A DNA stretch of 64,000 bases, taken from Roseibium hamelinense. Its GTDB lineage: Bacteria; Pseudomonadota; Alphaproteobacteria; Rhizobiales; Stappiaceae. The stretch lies in contig NZ_VLLF01000009.1 of assembly GCF_007830545.1 (NCBI RefSeq), positions 1 through 64,000 of the forward strand. The letters run 5' to 3'. Every line of letters begins with the position of its first letter. The stretch's first letter is position 1. Shown here in pieces: positions 36,085-44,083 of this stretch. The position numbers and the translations under genes were made by a program. The notes beneath the pieces were generated by a model that saw nothing but the letters and a program-made list of their open reading frames with translations, made no database searches and was not told the origin of the DNA.

Positions 36085-36105
36085 CAGTTCAATAATTCTG
36101 AACGT
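36085..36105. promoter_or_regulatory. Candidate LysR-type operator
   Basis: GTTCA (36087-36091) - ATAATTC - TGAAC (36099-36103) is an inverted repeat that includes the T-N11-A pattern of LysR sites. It lies directly upstream of the LysR gene, between it and the small plus-strand ORF. Confidence 0.5.
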
Positions 36106-36237
36106 AATAGTAAGTACAATTCGATTGCCTGAAACACAATTAAAGCTCATATGCAACTTCAAGCGGATCACGAAAAACGCAAAGCGCCGACGAGACCGCG
36201 GTTTCAACCAAATTTAAGCACTAGGATTGGGATCGCT

Positions 36238-36381
36238 ATGACCTATCTTGCACAAATGCTTGGCACGAACCTTATGGGTGCCGTAAACGGCCGTTCAGTG
36301 AACGAAATTGCGCGCATGGACAAGGCCCTGCGCCAAAGCGCTTACCGTAAGACCTTCAAGTTCGGAAGCTTGCTAGGCTAA
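36238..36381 (+). CDS. Conserved-looking 47-aa small protein
   Basis: ATG at 36238 with AGGA about 11 nt upstream. The product begins MTYLAQMLGTNLMGAVNGRS and continues with VNEIARMDKALRQSAYRKTF and a short basic end. It has codon use like neighbouring host genes and a mixed helix pattern without a clear membrane segment. I do not recognise a family. It is divergent from the LysR gene, so it may be its target. Confidence 0.5.
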   Translation: MTYLAQMLGTNLMGAVNGRSVNEIARMDKALRQSAYRKTFKFGSLLG

Positions 36382-36395
36382 GCAACAACGCTTCC

Positions 36396-37244
36396 CTAAT
36401 TAACAGCTGGGTATCCCAACATTTCCGCTTCGTGCTTCATTTGAAGGATGGGTGCGTAATCGGTGAAGCTACAATGAGTGAAGCCGCAGATTCCTAGGTT
36501 TCTGCGGCTTTCTTCTGTTTTTGAGCAGGAAAATACCTCAGCGAGTACCGCACCAAGTGCAGAGATTTCTTTTTCACTGCGGTGCTTTGAAGTGACTAGT
36601 GGAAGGCCTGGTACCGATTGGGTCCGCGCTATTGGTCGCAGTTGTTGCGCCAATTCAGGCAGGGTGCGCATGGTATATTCCCAACAAATCGCATCGACAC
36701 AACACACGTCAGCGCGGCTGGCTGCAACTGCTTTCAGTGACTTCAGGTGGCTGCCGCTTTGCAAGACTCCGGCGAAATAAGGCTGACCTCCGGCTAGCGG
36801 AGCAATCGCATGACGGAATGCGTTGTAACCCGACTGTGAATCAGGGCCGTTTACGACCGCGACCTTGCCGCAAAGATCTTGAAGGCCGACCAGCTCATCA
36901 TCGCACCGGACGATAATATGACTGACATACCGCTCGGCCTCGCATCCTGGCGCGTCATAGTGCGGGATCCCAAGCGGAACGACCTGATCAACCAATTGGG
37001 TTACAAGCGGATATCCGCAGGTTTGAGCAACCAACAAATCAGGACTCATCCACAAATCAGTAAGATCTGTATGATCCGTGGCGTCCTCATAAGTTCCATC
37101 GACAAGGCCAAGTTCAGTAAAAACAGACTCAGCGATCGCCGCTTCAAGGCTGCGTGTGTGCTGCGCGAATTGCGGCCAATCATACATCGGCAGTCTTATA
37201 AGCTTCCGCGGCACGACAAAATCAGCAGCTTGGTGCATCGTCAT
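36396..37244 (-). CDS. PhnD-like substrate-binding-fold protein
   Basis: 282 aa from the ATG at 37244, whose ATGA overlaps the stop of the desaturase gene; a longer upstream frame to 37370 is rejected. The fold is that of phosphate/phosphonate-type binding proteins (PF12974 type): LWMSPDLLVAQTCGYPLVTQ, VSHIIVRCDDELVGLQDLCG, VNGPDSQSGYNAFRHAI, ADVCCVDAICWEY. No signal peptide is seen, so it may be cytoplasmic or act as a sensor rather than a transporter component. No permease or ATPase lies nearby. The translational coupling to a desaturase is unusual. Confidence 0.78.
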   Translation of the reverse strand: MTMHQAADFVVPRKLIRLPMYDWPQFAQHTRSLEAAIAESVFTELGLVDGTYEDATDHTDLTDLWMSPDLLVAQTCGYPLVTQLVDQVVPLGIPHYDAPGCEAERYVSHIIVRCDDELVGLQDLCGKVAVVNGPDSQSGYNAFRHAIAPLAGGQPYFAGVLQSGSHLKSLKAVAASRADVCCVDAICWEYTMRTLPELAQQLRPIARTQSVPGLPLVTSKHRSEKEISALGAVLAEVFSCSKTEESRRNLGICGFTHCSFTDYAPILQMKHEAEMLGYPAVN

Positions 37245-38248
37245 CTCGCCCCCTCCCCTTTCGCCTGTTTCATAAGCGGATGAGCAACCGGTTCTTTTTG
37301 CGATAAAAGATACTGACGGGCCAGCGAGAAGTAGCTTTTGTAGACATATCCGTCGTTTCGGGACTGCCACTCAGCCTTCCTGCTTTGGTAGAGATCTGGC
37401 AAACGGTACCAAGCAATGCGCGGATAAGCGTGGTGCACCACATGCAGGTTATTGTTCAAGAACAACACTGAAAACAATGGGCAGAACTCCACGATGATGG
37501 ATCGCGCATCAGGGTTTTTATGGGCTCGATGTTCTGCAAAGGTACGAAGCATGAGCAAGCTCATCGCCGGATAGCAAACAGTAAGGACATACAACCAAAA
37601 CGGCACATTACCGATCAACGAAACGAACAACACAACAGGGACGGCGCCGATGAGATGATGCAGCCATGCATTTCTGACCTCCTTGTCGCCCAGTACCATG
37701 GCCCTCATTTCGGATCCATAAAACCCGACAAGCGAGACCGCTGGCCCAATAATCAGACGCCCCAGCAGTGTATTGTTTAGAGTGAGTATGGCCTTCAAAA
37801 CGCCTGGAAGCTTTGTCCAGTCAGACCAAGCCCAATAAAAACTTTCCGGATCATCATAGGGATCCGTCAAACGATCATTGTTGTGGTGGCGTAGGTGCAG
37901 CTGCTTGAAGCGACGGTATGGAATAAAAAGCCCAAGCGGGAGATAAACCAAAGCTTCATTGAACATCTTAGAGCGCGTTGGATGCCCGTGAAGCACCTCA
38001 TGCTGGAGCGAGCTAGAGAGCGTGATTAAAAGTGCGAGAAACGGAAAACAAAGCCAATAACCAAGGGCATTTGCAAAATACAGAAGACCTGCCCAGCCTC
38101 CAAAAACAAAAATCAAAAGAGCAAGTGTTGGCCACTCGCAAACGGGCATTCGCGGCACGAATTTCTCCAGTTGTTCATAAGGGTTTGAGATACTTTGCAG
38201 AATATGCCCGTAGACTCGCTTAACGCTCAACGAGAGACTTGTTATCAA
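37241..38248 (-). CDS. Membrane fatty acid desaturase / hydroxylase-type enzyme
   Basis: 335 aa. Three His boxes of the membrane desaturase family are present: HEVLHGH (~83-89), HLRHH (~117-121) and HVVHH (~270-274). Membrane helices lie at ~40-80 and ~175-240. Such di-iron enzymes introduce double bonds or hydroxyl groups into lipid acyl chains or hydrophobic molecules. A start at an internal ATG (MPVCEW) is possible. It overlaps the PhnD-like gene by 4 bp; the pair is probably one operon. Confidence 0.88.
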   Translation of the reverse strand: MITSLSLSVKRVYGHILQSISNPYEQLEKFVPRMPVCEWPTLALLIFVFGGWAGLLYFANALGYWLCFPFLALLITLSSSLQHEVLHGHPTRSKMFNEALVYLPLGLFIPYRRFKQLHLRHHNNDRLTDPYDDPESFYWAWSDWTKLPGVLKAILTLNNTLLGRLIIGPAVSLVGFYGSEMRAMVLGDKEVRNAWLHHLIGAVPVVLFVSLIGNVPFWLYVLTVCYPAMSLLMLRTFAEHRAHKNPDARSIIVEFCPLFSVLFLNNNLHVVHHAYPRIAWYRLPDLYQSRKAEWQSRNDGYVYKSYFSLARQYLLSQKEPVAHPLMKQAKGEGAR

Positions 38249-38490
38249 ATTATGCGAACGTGACTTTAAAGGGCGTGCTGTTGTTTTTGGTCAACAAAAT
38301 AGACAGTAGTCTACATATTGCGAATATCCACACCTCAACTCGCGAGCAGCCATTGTTGCAATATGATTGAATCGTCAAGAGAACCTTATCGGGCAAAGCG
38401 GCCAGCAGGCGCATGATGTTTCAGCGACGGCGCCCGATTCCACACCTAACCCTCAGACAATTCTCAATACGATACCCACCGATTCTTGAA

Positions 38491-39522
38491 TCAGGGGCGC
38501 GGGTACTTTTTAACGCCGGTACCAGTCACAGAAAAACCCGCCATGTAGGGGTCACGTTCGTCAAGCGTGATTGTGCTCGTGCCGGTCTTGATCGCCCATC
38601 CTTCAATCGTCGGAACAATGCCCGTCCTGTTTCCGACTTGGATCTCATCTTTGATCCCACCAGTAAAAATTGAGCCGATAACACTCTCATGCCGGAAGGA
38701 CTGACCAGGCTTTAGGCGGCCTTTCGCATGCAATTGCGCCATACGAGCCGATGTGCCAGTTCCGCAGGGGCTGCGATCAATCGCCTTGTCGCCATAAAAA
38801 ACCGCATTTCGGGCATCGGCGGCGGGCTCGGTTGCTGGCCCCGTCCACTGGATATGGGTTATGCCGCAAATACCTGGGTTTTCCGGATGCTTGATCTCAT
38901 AGGTATCATTCATGATCTCGCGAAGCCGAGGACTTATTGCCACCAAGCGGTCGATTTGGACTTGGCCCACACCCGGGAAATTTTCCTGCGGTTCGACAAT
39001 TGCATAAAAATTTCCGCCGAAGGCAACATCGAATGTCAGAGGCCCAAGATCCGGGCATGTGATCTCGAGCGCCTCCGCTGCTAAGTAACTCGGCACATTT
39101 GTAAGCAGCACAGATGCAACAATGTCGCCATCCATTTGATATTCGGCCAAAACACGACCCGCAGGTGTTTCAAGTCGGGCAAGTCCTGGTGTTTTGGGGG
39201 TCAAAAGCCCTTCCTCGAGCGCCATTGTAACGGTCCCGATCGTGCCATGCCCACACATCGGCAGACAGCCAGACGTTTCAATGAACAGCACGCCAACGTC
39301 ATATTCATCAGTTGAGGGCGGATACAAAATGGAGCCCGACATCATGTCATGACCCCGAGGCTCAAACATAAGGCCGGTGCGAATCCAATCATACTCGGCC
39401 AGAAATATTTGGCGCCGGTCAAACATGGAAGCCGCCTCAATCCGTGGCCCACCTCCTGCAACAAGTCTCACGGGATTGCCGCATGTATGGCCATCAATGC
39501 AGAAGAACGTATGCCGAGCCAT
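38491..39522 (-). CDS. lhpA: 4-hydroxyproline 2-epimerase
   Basis: 343 aa, proline racemase superfamily. Both catalytic cysteines are present: C90 in LPMCGHGTIG and C253 in RSPCGTGTSA. Two cysteines favour epimerase over the dehydratases of the superfamily, where the first is Ser or Thr. It converts trans-4-hydroxy-L-proline to cis-4-hydroxy-D-proline. The next two genes on the strand encode the matching oxidase and deaminase, supporting the assignment. In transcription it is the last of the three (order deaminase, oxidase, epimerase). Confidence 0.9.
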   Translation of the reverse strand: MARHTFFCIDGHTCGNPVRLVAGGGPRIEAASMFDRRQIFLAEYDWIRTGLMFEPRGHDMMSGSILYPPSTDEYDVGVLFIETSGCLPMCGHGTIGTVTMALEEGLLTPKTPGLARLETPAGRVLAEYQMDGDIVASVLLTNVPSYLAAEALEITCPDLGPLTFDVAFGGNFYAIVEPQENFPGVGQVQIDRLVAISPRLREIMNDTYEIKHPENPGICGITHIQWTGPATEPAADARNAVFYGDKAIDRSPCGTGTSARMAQLHAKGRLKPGQSFRHESVIGSIFTGGIKDEIQVGNRTGIVPTIEGWAIKTGTSTITLDERDPYMAGFSVTGTGVKKYPRP

Positions 39523-39550
39523 CTTGGGCCTTTCGTTTCATTTACCCACT

Positions 39551-40792
39551 TTAGAACCGGGTTGCGCGGAACGGATGAAGGTCCAGCTCCGGGGACTGCC
39601 CAGAAAGGAGTTGCGCAACGAGTTCGCCAGTGGCCGCCGACTGCGTCAACCCGTGATGTGCATGCCCGAACGCATAGGCTACATTGGATGCTGCAGACGA
39701 CAGGCCTATAACCGGCAAACTATCAGGCATGGATGGACGGAACCCCATCCACCTTTGCCCGGTGCCCGTGTTGAGCTCGGGCAGGATCCGCTTCGCCTTG
39801 GTCACCATAGCATCGACGCGCTTCCAGTTTGGAGGGAGTTTCAAACCACCGAATTCAACCGCACCACCTATCCTAAGTCCCCCGGACAGGTGAGACAGGA
39901 CAAACCCGTGGCCTGGCAACATGATAAAGCGCCTGATCTCAACGCCCGGCTCTGGAAGGGTGATATTGTAACCCCGCTCTGTGTCGAGCGGTACGCTGTC
40001 ACCGAGCTGTGCAGCAAGGTGTTTTGACCATGCGCCGCAGGCGATAACGGCTTTATCAGATTGATAGGTGCGCCCGTCGTCGCTCGTGAGCACAACAGTA
40101 CCGGACTCCTCCCGAATCTGAGCAACGCTTGCGGCTTCAAACTTGACATCCCGTGCTGCCAACCAATTTGCGATCGAAGTGCACAGCGTTTTGGGATCAT
40201 CCAACTGTACCCAATCCGGCACGAGCGCGCCGCCTATGACCGCTCCAGAAAAACCCGGCTCCAAATCGCGCAACTCACTAACCGTGAGCTTTTCAACCCG
40301 GATCCCGTGTTCTCGTTGCTTTGCCCATCCATTGCGGGCCTGTTCAAGATCTGCCTGCCTGTCAAACACTTCCAGACAGCCATCGCGGCGAACCTGGTTG
40401 TGCGTTCCGCTGGCGCGCCAGAGACGCTCCCATGCGGGCATTGCCTGTGCGTTCAAAGCAGCGATGGCCTTTGTGCTGCTTGCAACGCGGTCGGGAGACG
40501 AAGCGGCTAGAAAACGAACCATCCATGGAACAACCTGGAAGGCATAGGCCGGACGGACCGCAAGCGGACCAAGGGGATCAAGCAACCAGCTAGCCGCCTT
40601 CTTCCATACACCAGGCGAAGCGAGCGGGGCAACGTCCGTCCAGGCAATTGCGCCTGCATTGCCCTGGCTTGCACCCGCTGCGACGCCTTCGCGATCAACA
40701 ATCGTTACCTTGAAACCGCGTTCCACGCATGCTGCTGCTGTCGCCAACCCCACGACGCCGGCTCCGATGATGTGAACTTCACCGACTGCCAT
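39551..40792 (-). CDS. D-hydroxyproline oxidase/dehydrogenase (DadA-type FAD enzyme)
   Basis: 413 aa. FAD motif VHIIGAGVVGLATAAACVERG (~6-26), second block RTYQSDKAVIACGAWSK, and C-terminal GFRPSMPDSLPVIGLS with HAHHGLT, as in DadA and cis-4-hydroxy-D-proline dehydrogenases. By context it oxidises cis-4-hydroxy-D-proline to pyrroline-4-hydroxy-2-carboxylate. It lies 28 bp upstream of the epimerase gene and 9 bp after the deaminase gene. Confidence 0.86.
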   Translation of the reverse strand: MAVGEVHIIGAGVVGLATAAACVERGFKVTIVDREGVAAGASQGNAGAIAWTDVAPLASPGVWKKAASWLLDPLGPLAVRPAYAFQVVPWMVRFLAASSPDRVASSTKAIAALNAQAMPAWERLWRASGTHNQVRRDGCLEVFDRQADLEQARNGWAKQREHGIRVEKLTVSELRDLEPGFSGAVIGGALVPDWVQLDDPKTLCTSIANWLAARDVKFEAASVAQIREESGTVVLTSDDGRTYQSDKAVIACGAWSKHLAAQLGDSVPLDTERGYNITLPEPGVEIRRFIMLPGHGFVLSHLSGGLRIGGAVEFGGLKLPPNWKRVDAMVTKAKRILPELNTGTGQRWMGFRPSMPDSLPVIGLSSAASNVAYAFGHAHHGLTQSAATGELVAQLLSGQSPELDLHPFRATRF

Positions 40793-40801
40793 ACGTCCCC
40801 C

Positions 40802-41695
40802 CTACACCGATGGAAAAGAAGGCCTGACTTCAAGTGCCTTCGAGATGACATTTTCAACACGCGCCCGCTCAGTACCGGAGAGTGGGAGGCGAGGAGCGCG
40901 GCAGCGATCATTGGAACCGCACGCATGTACCTCCGCGAGTTTGATGTTTTGAACCAGATTTGTGGAGACATCGAGGTCCAGAAGCGGCCGGAACCATCTG
41001 TAAATCTCAAGCGCTTCTTGGTAGCGGCCTTCACGCGCCAATTTATAGATTGCGACAGTTTCTTTTGGGAAAGCAACGACAAGACCTGCCACCCAGCCGA
41101 CGGCACCAACCATCAGACTTTCAAGCGCCAGATTGTCGACGCCTGTAAATATATCGAACCGATCGCCAAACTTATTGATCACCTCTGTTACACGGCGGAT
41201 ATCGTCGGTTGATTCCTTCATAGCGACAACAAGTTCGTGCTCCGCCAGCTCTTCAAAGATATCGAGGGTCACATCGACACCATAGGCGACAGGATTGTTG
41301 TAGATCATGGCGGGAAGTCCAGCGGCGCTGACGACCGCGTTCAGATGCGTCAGCGTTTCATGTGGGGCCGACTTGTAGGGCACACCCGGAAGGACCATCA
41401 AGCCATCAGCTCCGGCGGCAGCGGCGGCTTTTGCCGACTCGACGGCACGTTTTGTGGAGCTTTCACACACAGTCATCAAGACTGGGCGGGAGCCCGAAAC
41501 GCTTTTTGCGATTCTGAGCAAATTGATTTTTTCAGCCGGCTCCAGCGCCATCGCTTCGCCAAGCGATCCGCAGACGATGATACCGTCGCATCCAGCTTCG
41601 ACTTGGAGCGCGAAGCAGCGTTCATTTTCGGCAGTATCCAATTCATCTGCCTCGGTAAATTTCGTTGTTGCCGCCGGAAAAACGCCGTTCCACAT
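40802..41695 (-). CDS. DHDPS-family enzyme, probable pyrroline-4-hydroxy-2-carboxylate deaminase
   Basis: 297 aa, (beta/alpha)8 barrel. Catalytic Tyr (MIYNNP) and Schiff-base Lys (VVAMKEST) are present, along with VCGSLGEAMAL and the GxxG-like GVPYKS. In hydroxyproline clusters this enzyme turns pyrroline-4-hydroxy-2-carboxylate into 2-oxoglutarate semialdehyde and ammonia. The dehydrogenase that finishes the path is not in the window. It is first in the operon and divergent from the GntR regulator. Confidence 0.87.
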   Translation of the reverse strand: MWNGVFPAATTKFTEADELDTAENERCFALQVEAGCDGIIVCGSLGEAMALEPAEKINLLRIAKSVSGSRPVLMTVCESSTKRAVESAKAAAAAGADGLMVLPGVPYKSAPHETLTHLNAVVSAAGLPAMIYNNPVAYGVDVTLDIFEELAEHELVVAMKESTDDIRRVTEVINKFGDRFDIFTGVDNLALESLMVGAVGWVAGLVVAFPKETVAIYKLAREGRYQEALEIYRWFRPLLDLDVSTNLVQNIKLAEVHACGSNDRCRAPRLPLSGTERARVENVISKALEVRPSFPSV

Positions 41696-41753
41696 ATTTT
41701 AGCTCCCAGATTTTTATCAGAATGTGAAGCGCAGACTGCATCCGACCTTTCAT

Positions 41754-41765
41754 ATTGTCAACAAT
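41754..41765. promoter_or_regulatory. Candidate GntR-type operator in the hydroxyproline divergent region
   Basis: ATTGT-CA-ACAAT, a perfect inverted repeat, lies between the deaminase gene and the regulator gene, flanked by ATAT-type sequence (catattgtcaacaattgatat). FadR/FCD regulators bind such short palindromes, so autoregulation and operon control are likely. Confidence 0.6.
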
Positions 41766-41810
41766 TGATATATCAGCTGGATATTGGAAGTCTATTTGAA
41801 GGATGTCTGC

Positions 41811-42467
41811 ATGCCCGAGGAGGAAAGCCGCGCCGACGCTGCCTATAAAAAGCTGGAGGAGGATATTGTCACTTTGAAGCTTAAACCGGGCGAAGCGGTC
41901 ACGGAAAACCAGCTCACGCGCGATTTCGACATGGGACGCACACCAATACGGGAAGCTATTCAACGTCTGAGTTGGGAGGGGCTTGTAGTCATACGGCCGC
42001 GATTGGGCATCATCATTGCGGACATCAACCCTTCAGACTTTTCGCGCGTTCTTGAGGCACGCCACGCTCTTGAAGAGCTACTGGCAAGATCAGCCGCGCG
42101 GCTTGCCAGCAAATCAGAAAGGCAAGCTCTACACGACTGCGCAAAAGACATGCGAACGGCAGCCTCGGAGCCGGACGTTCAACGATTTTTGCAACTGGAC
42201 AAACAGTTTGATGAACTCGTCGCGAAAGCAGCGTGCAATCCATTTGCATCCAAGGCGGTGGCACCCCTGCAAACACTCAGCCGGAGATTCTGGTTCCGTT
42301 ACTTCGGCGAAACCGATCTTAATCCGGCAGCATGGAGCCATTTGGAGCTCATGCAAGCCATCGAGGCGGGTGATGAGAAAAGCGCAGTGGAAAAGGCGGA
42401 CGATCTCATGCACTACCTGCGCCGGCAGGCAGCCGCACTGGTCGCAACTGCTGCACCCTCTGCATAA
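41811..42467 (+). CDS. GntR-family (FCD/FadR type) regulator of the hydroxyproline cluster
   Basis: 218 aa from the ATG at 41811 with AAGGA 7 nt upstream. N-terminal wHTH (LKPGEAVTENQLTRDFDMGR, TPIREAIQRLSWEGLVVIRP), C-terminal FCD domain with acid/His residues for a metal-bound carboxylate effector (DKQFDELVA, HLELMQAIEAGD). By position it controls the divergent operon, with hydroxyproline or an intermediate as probable effector. Confidence 0.88.
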   Translation: MPEEESRADAAYKKLEEDIVTLKLKPGEAVTENQLTRDFDMGRTPIREAIQRLSWEGLVVIRPRLGIIIADINPSDFSRVLEARHALEELLARSAARLASKSERQALHDCAKDMRTAASEPDVQRFLQLDKQFDELVAKAACNPFASKAVAPLQTLSRRFWFRYFGETDLNPAAWSHLELMQAIEAGDEKSAVEKADDLMHYLRRQAAALVATAAPSA

Positions 42468-42475
42468 CGCGTTAG

Positions 42476-43159
42476 CTATTCTCCGGCAGGCTTGGAGGGG
42501 TTCAAGAGCCAGCTGAAAAGGGCAAGAGCAAGTGCAGCCCCTACAAGTTGACACACAATAAAGCCCGGCAAGTCGACCGGACGGATCCCCGAAAACGTGT
42601 CTGTAAAACTGCGTCCAATGGCAACAGCAGGATTTGCGAAGGACGTGGACGCTGTAAACCAGTATGCGGCTGTGATGTACAATCCCACCAACCATGGCAC
42701 CGCACTTTCGCGGAAGCGGATCCCCGCGAGAATGGTCCCAACAAGTCCAAAGGTCGCTACTATTTCAGCAAACCATTGTCCGAAACCGGTTCGGATCGTT
42801 GTAGACGTTTGAAGGGTTGGCAACTCGAACATGACATGCGCCATGATCGACCCAAAGATACCGCCGAGAACCTGAACAACAATATAGGCGAGAGCAACTT
42901 GCAGACCGATTTGTCGTTTCAATAGGAAAGCGAAGGTTACAGCCGGATTGAAATGTGCCCCGGAAATGGGTCCGAGAATTGTGATAAGAACAACAAGGAT
43001 AGCGCCGGTTGGAATAGTGTTGCCGAGCAATGAAACGGCCGTATCGTCAGAAAGATTGTCGGCCATGATCCCTGATCCAACAACCGTACCGACCAGAATC
43101 GCCGTGCCTAGGGCTTCGGCTGCGAGGCGCCGCGAAAGATTAAAGGTTGCGTCGCTCAT
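42476..43159 (-). CDS. Aquaporin, AqpS-like (arsenite channel candidate)
   Basis: 227 aa, six membrane helices and two NPA boxes (AHFNPAVTFAFL ~70 and FANPAVAIGRS ~185). Position after arsC (start overlaps by 4 bp, ATGA) is the arrangement known from Sinorhizobium aqpS, where the channel releases arsenite produced by ArsC. A plain water or glycerol channel is the alternative, but the operon argues for arsenic. Confidence 0.85.
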   Translation of the reverse strand: MSDATFNLSRRLAAEALGTAILVGTVVGSGIMADNLSDDTAVSLLGNTIPTGAILVVLITILGPISGAHFNPAVTFAFLLKRQIGLQVALAYIVVQVLGGIFGSIMAHVMFELPTLQTSTTIRTGFGQWFAEIVATFGLVGTILAGIRFRESAVPWLVGLYITAAYWFTASTSFANPAVAIGRSFTDTFSGIRPVDLPGFIVCQLVGAALALALFSWLLNPSKPAGE

Positions 43160-43653
43160 GCTGCCCGATCCGTAATGCGGCCGATGTCGGCAAGCACTTG
43201 CTTACCTTCTGGGTCGTCGAAGACTTCGTCCCCCAGCTCCACAAAAGCCGATATACGGCGCGCCATCCGCTCATAAGCAAGATCGAAAGCTGCCGCGCGT
43301 TCATTGTCGTCGCCTTCAACCGCAGCTGGATCCGGGATGCCCCAGTGAACCACAAGCGGATGCCCCGGCCAAATCGGACAAGCTTCGCCGGCTGCGCTAT
43401 CGCAAACCGTAACGATGAGGTCCATTTGCGCGGCATCATGACCAGCAAACTCTTCCCAGCTTTTGGAACGATATCCGACCGTTTCCAGACCATGCCGGCC
43501 AAGGCATGCGAGCGCATCTGGGTTTACCATACCTCTCGGTGTGGACCCTGCGGAAAAGGACTGAAACCGCTCTCCCGCGACGTGTTTTAGCAAAGCTTCG
43601 CCTAGAATGGAGCGCGCCGAATTTGCCGTGCAAACGAACAGGACGTTTCGCAA
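43156..43653 (-). CDS. arsC: Arsenate reductase, low-molecular-weight phosphatase type
   Basis: 165 aa. The CX5R loop is VCTANSARS (C8, R14), and the C-terminal redox/acid region includes HWGIPDPAAVEGDD, the DP motif of the family. It reduces arsenate to arsenite with thioredoxin or glutaredoxin, and the neighbouring ArsR and aquaporin fit. Separated from arsR by 33 bp. Confidence 0.9.
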   Translation of the reverse strand: MRNVLFVCTANSARSILGEALLKHVAGERFQSFSAGSTPRGMVNPDALACLGRHGLETVGYRSKSWEEFAGHDAAQMDLIVTVCDSAAGEACPIWPGHPLVVHWGIPDPAAVEGDDNERAAAFDLAYERMARRISAFVELGDEVFDDPEGKQVLADIGRITDRAA

Positions 43654-43686
43654 TTGAACCCCTTAGCCAATTTTGTAGTTGGCGGA

Positions 43687-44034
43687 TTAACACCCCGCCT
43701 TGCGCCGAGACCCATCCACCAATTCGATGAGTGGCGCACAAAGTTCCGGATTCCCGCCACAGCAGTCTTCCAGAAGGTACGTTACGAGCCCCTGCATAAT
43801 GCCGAGGTCCGTGAAGTACACAATTGAGCGCCCTTTTCTCTGCGATCGGATGAGGCCGGTACGCGCTAGAACGGCCAGATGTGTCGACATCGTATTTGCC
43901 CGCACATCCAGCGCTTCGGCTATTGCCCCGGCCGTCATACCTTCAGCACCTGCCCTCACAAGCACCCTGAATACATCAAGGCGCGTTTCCTGCCCTAGTG
44001 CAGCCAATGCATTCAATGCATCTTCTTTTTTCAT
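43687..44034 (-). CDS. arsR: ArsR-family arsenic-responsive repressor
   Basis: 115 aa. wHTH at ~30-75 (EGMTAGAIAEALDVRANTMS, TGLIRSQRKGRSIVYF). Instead of the classical ELCVCDL box, cysteines cluster at the C-terminus (LLEDCCGGNPELC and final C), as in atypical alphaproteobacterial ArsR proteins that bind arsenite there. A near-perfect inverted repeat overlaps the start region, and no Shine-Dalgarno is evident before the ATG. Confidence 0.9.
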   Translation of the reverse strand: MKKEDALNALAALGQETRLDVFRVLVRAGAEGMTAGAIAEALDVRANTMSTHLAVLARTGLIRSQRKGRSIVYFTDLGIMQGLVTYLLEDCCGGNPELCAPLIELVDGSRRKAGC

Positions 44035-44054
44035 ATTTCGAAAATACTCGAATT
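44035..44054. promoter_or_regulatory. Candidate ArsR operator
   Basis: ATTTCGA (44035-44041) and TCGAATT (44048-44054) form an imperfect inverted repeat directly upstream of the arsR ATG, where a repressor would block its own transcription. Confidence 0.55.
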
Positions 44055-44083
44055 GTGGAAAAGTTCAAACGAAAAGTTTCGCT

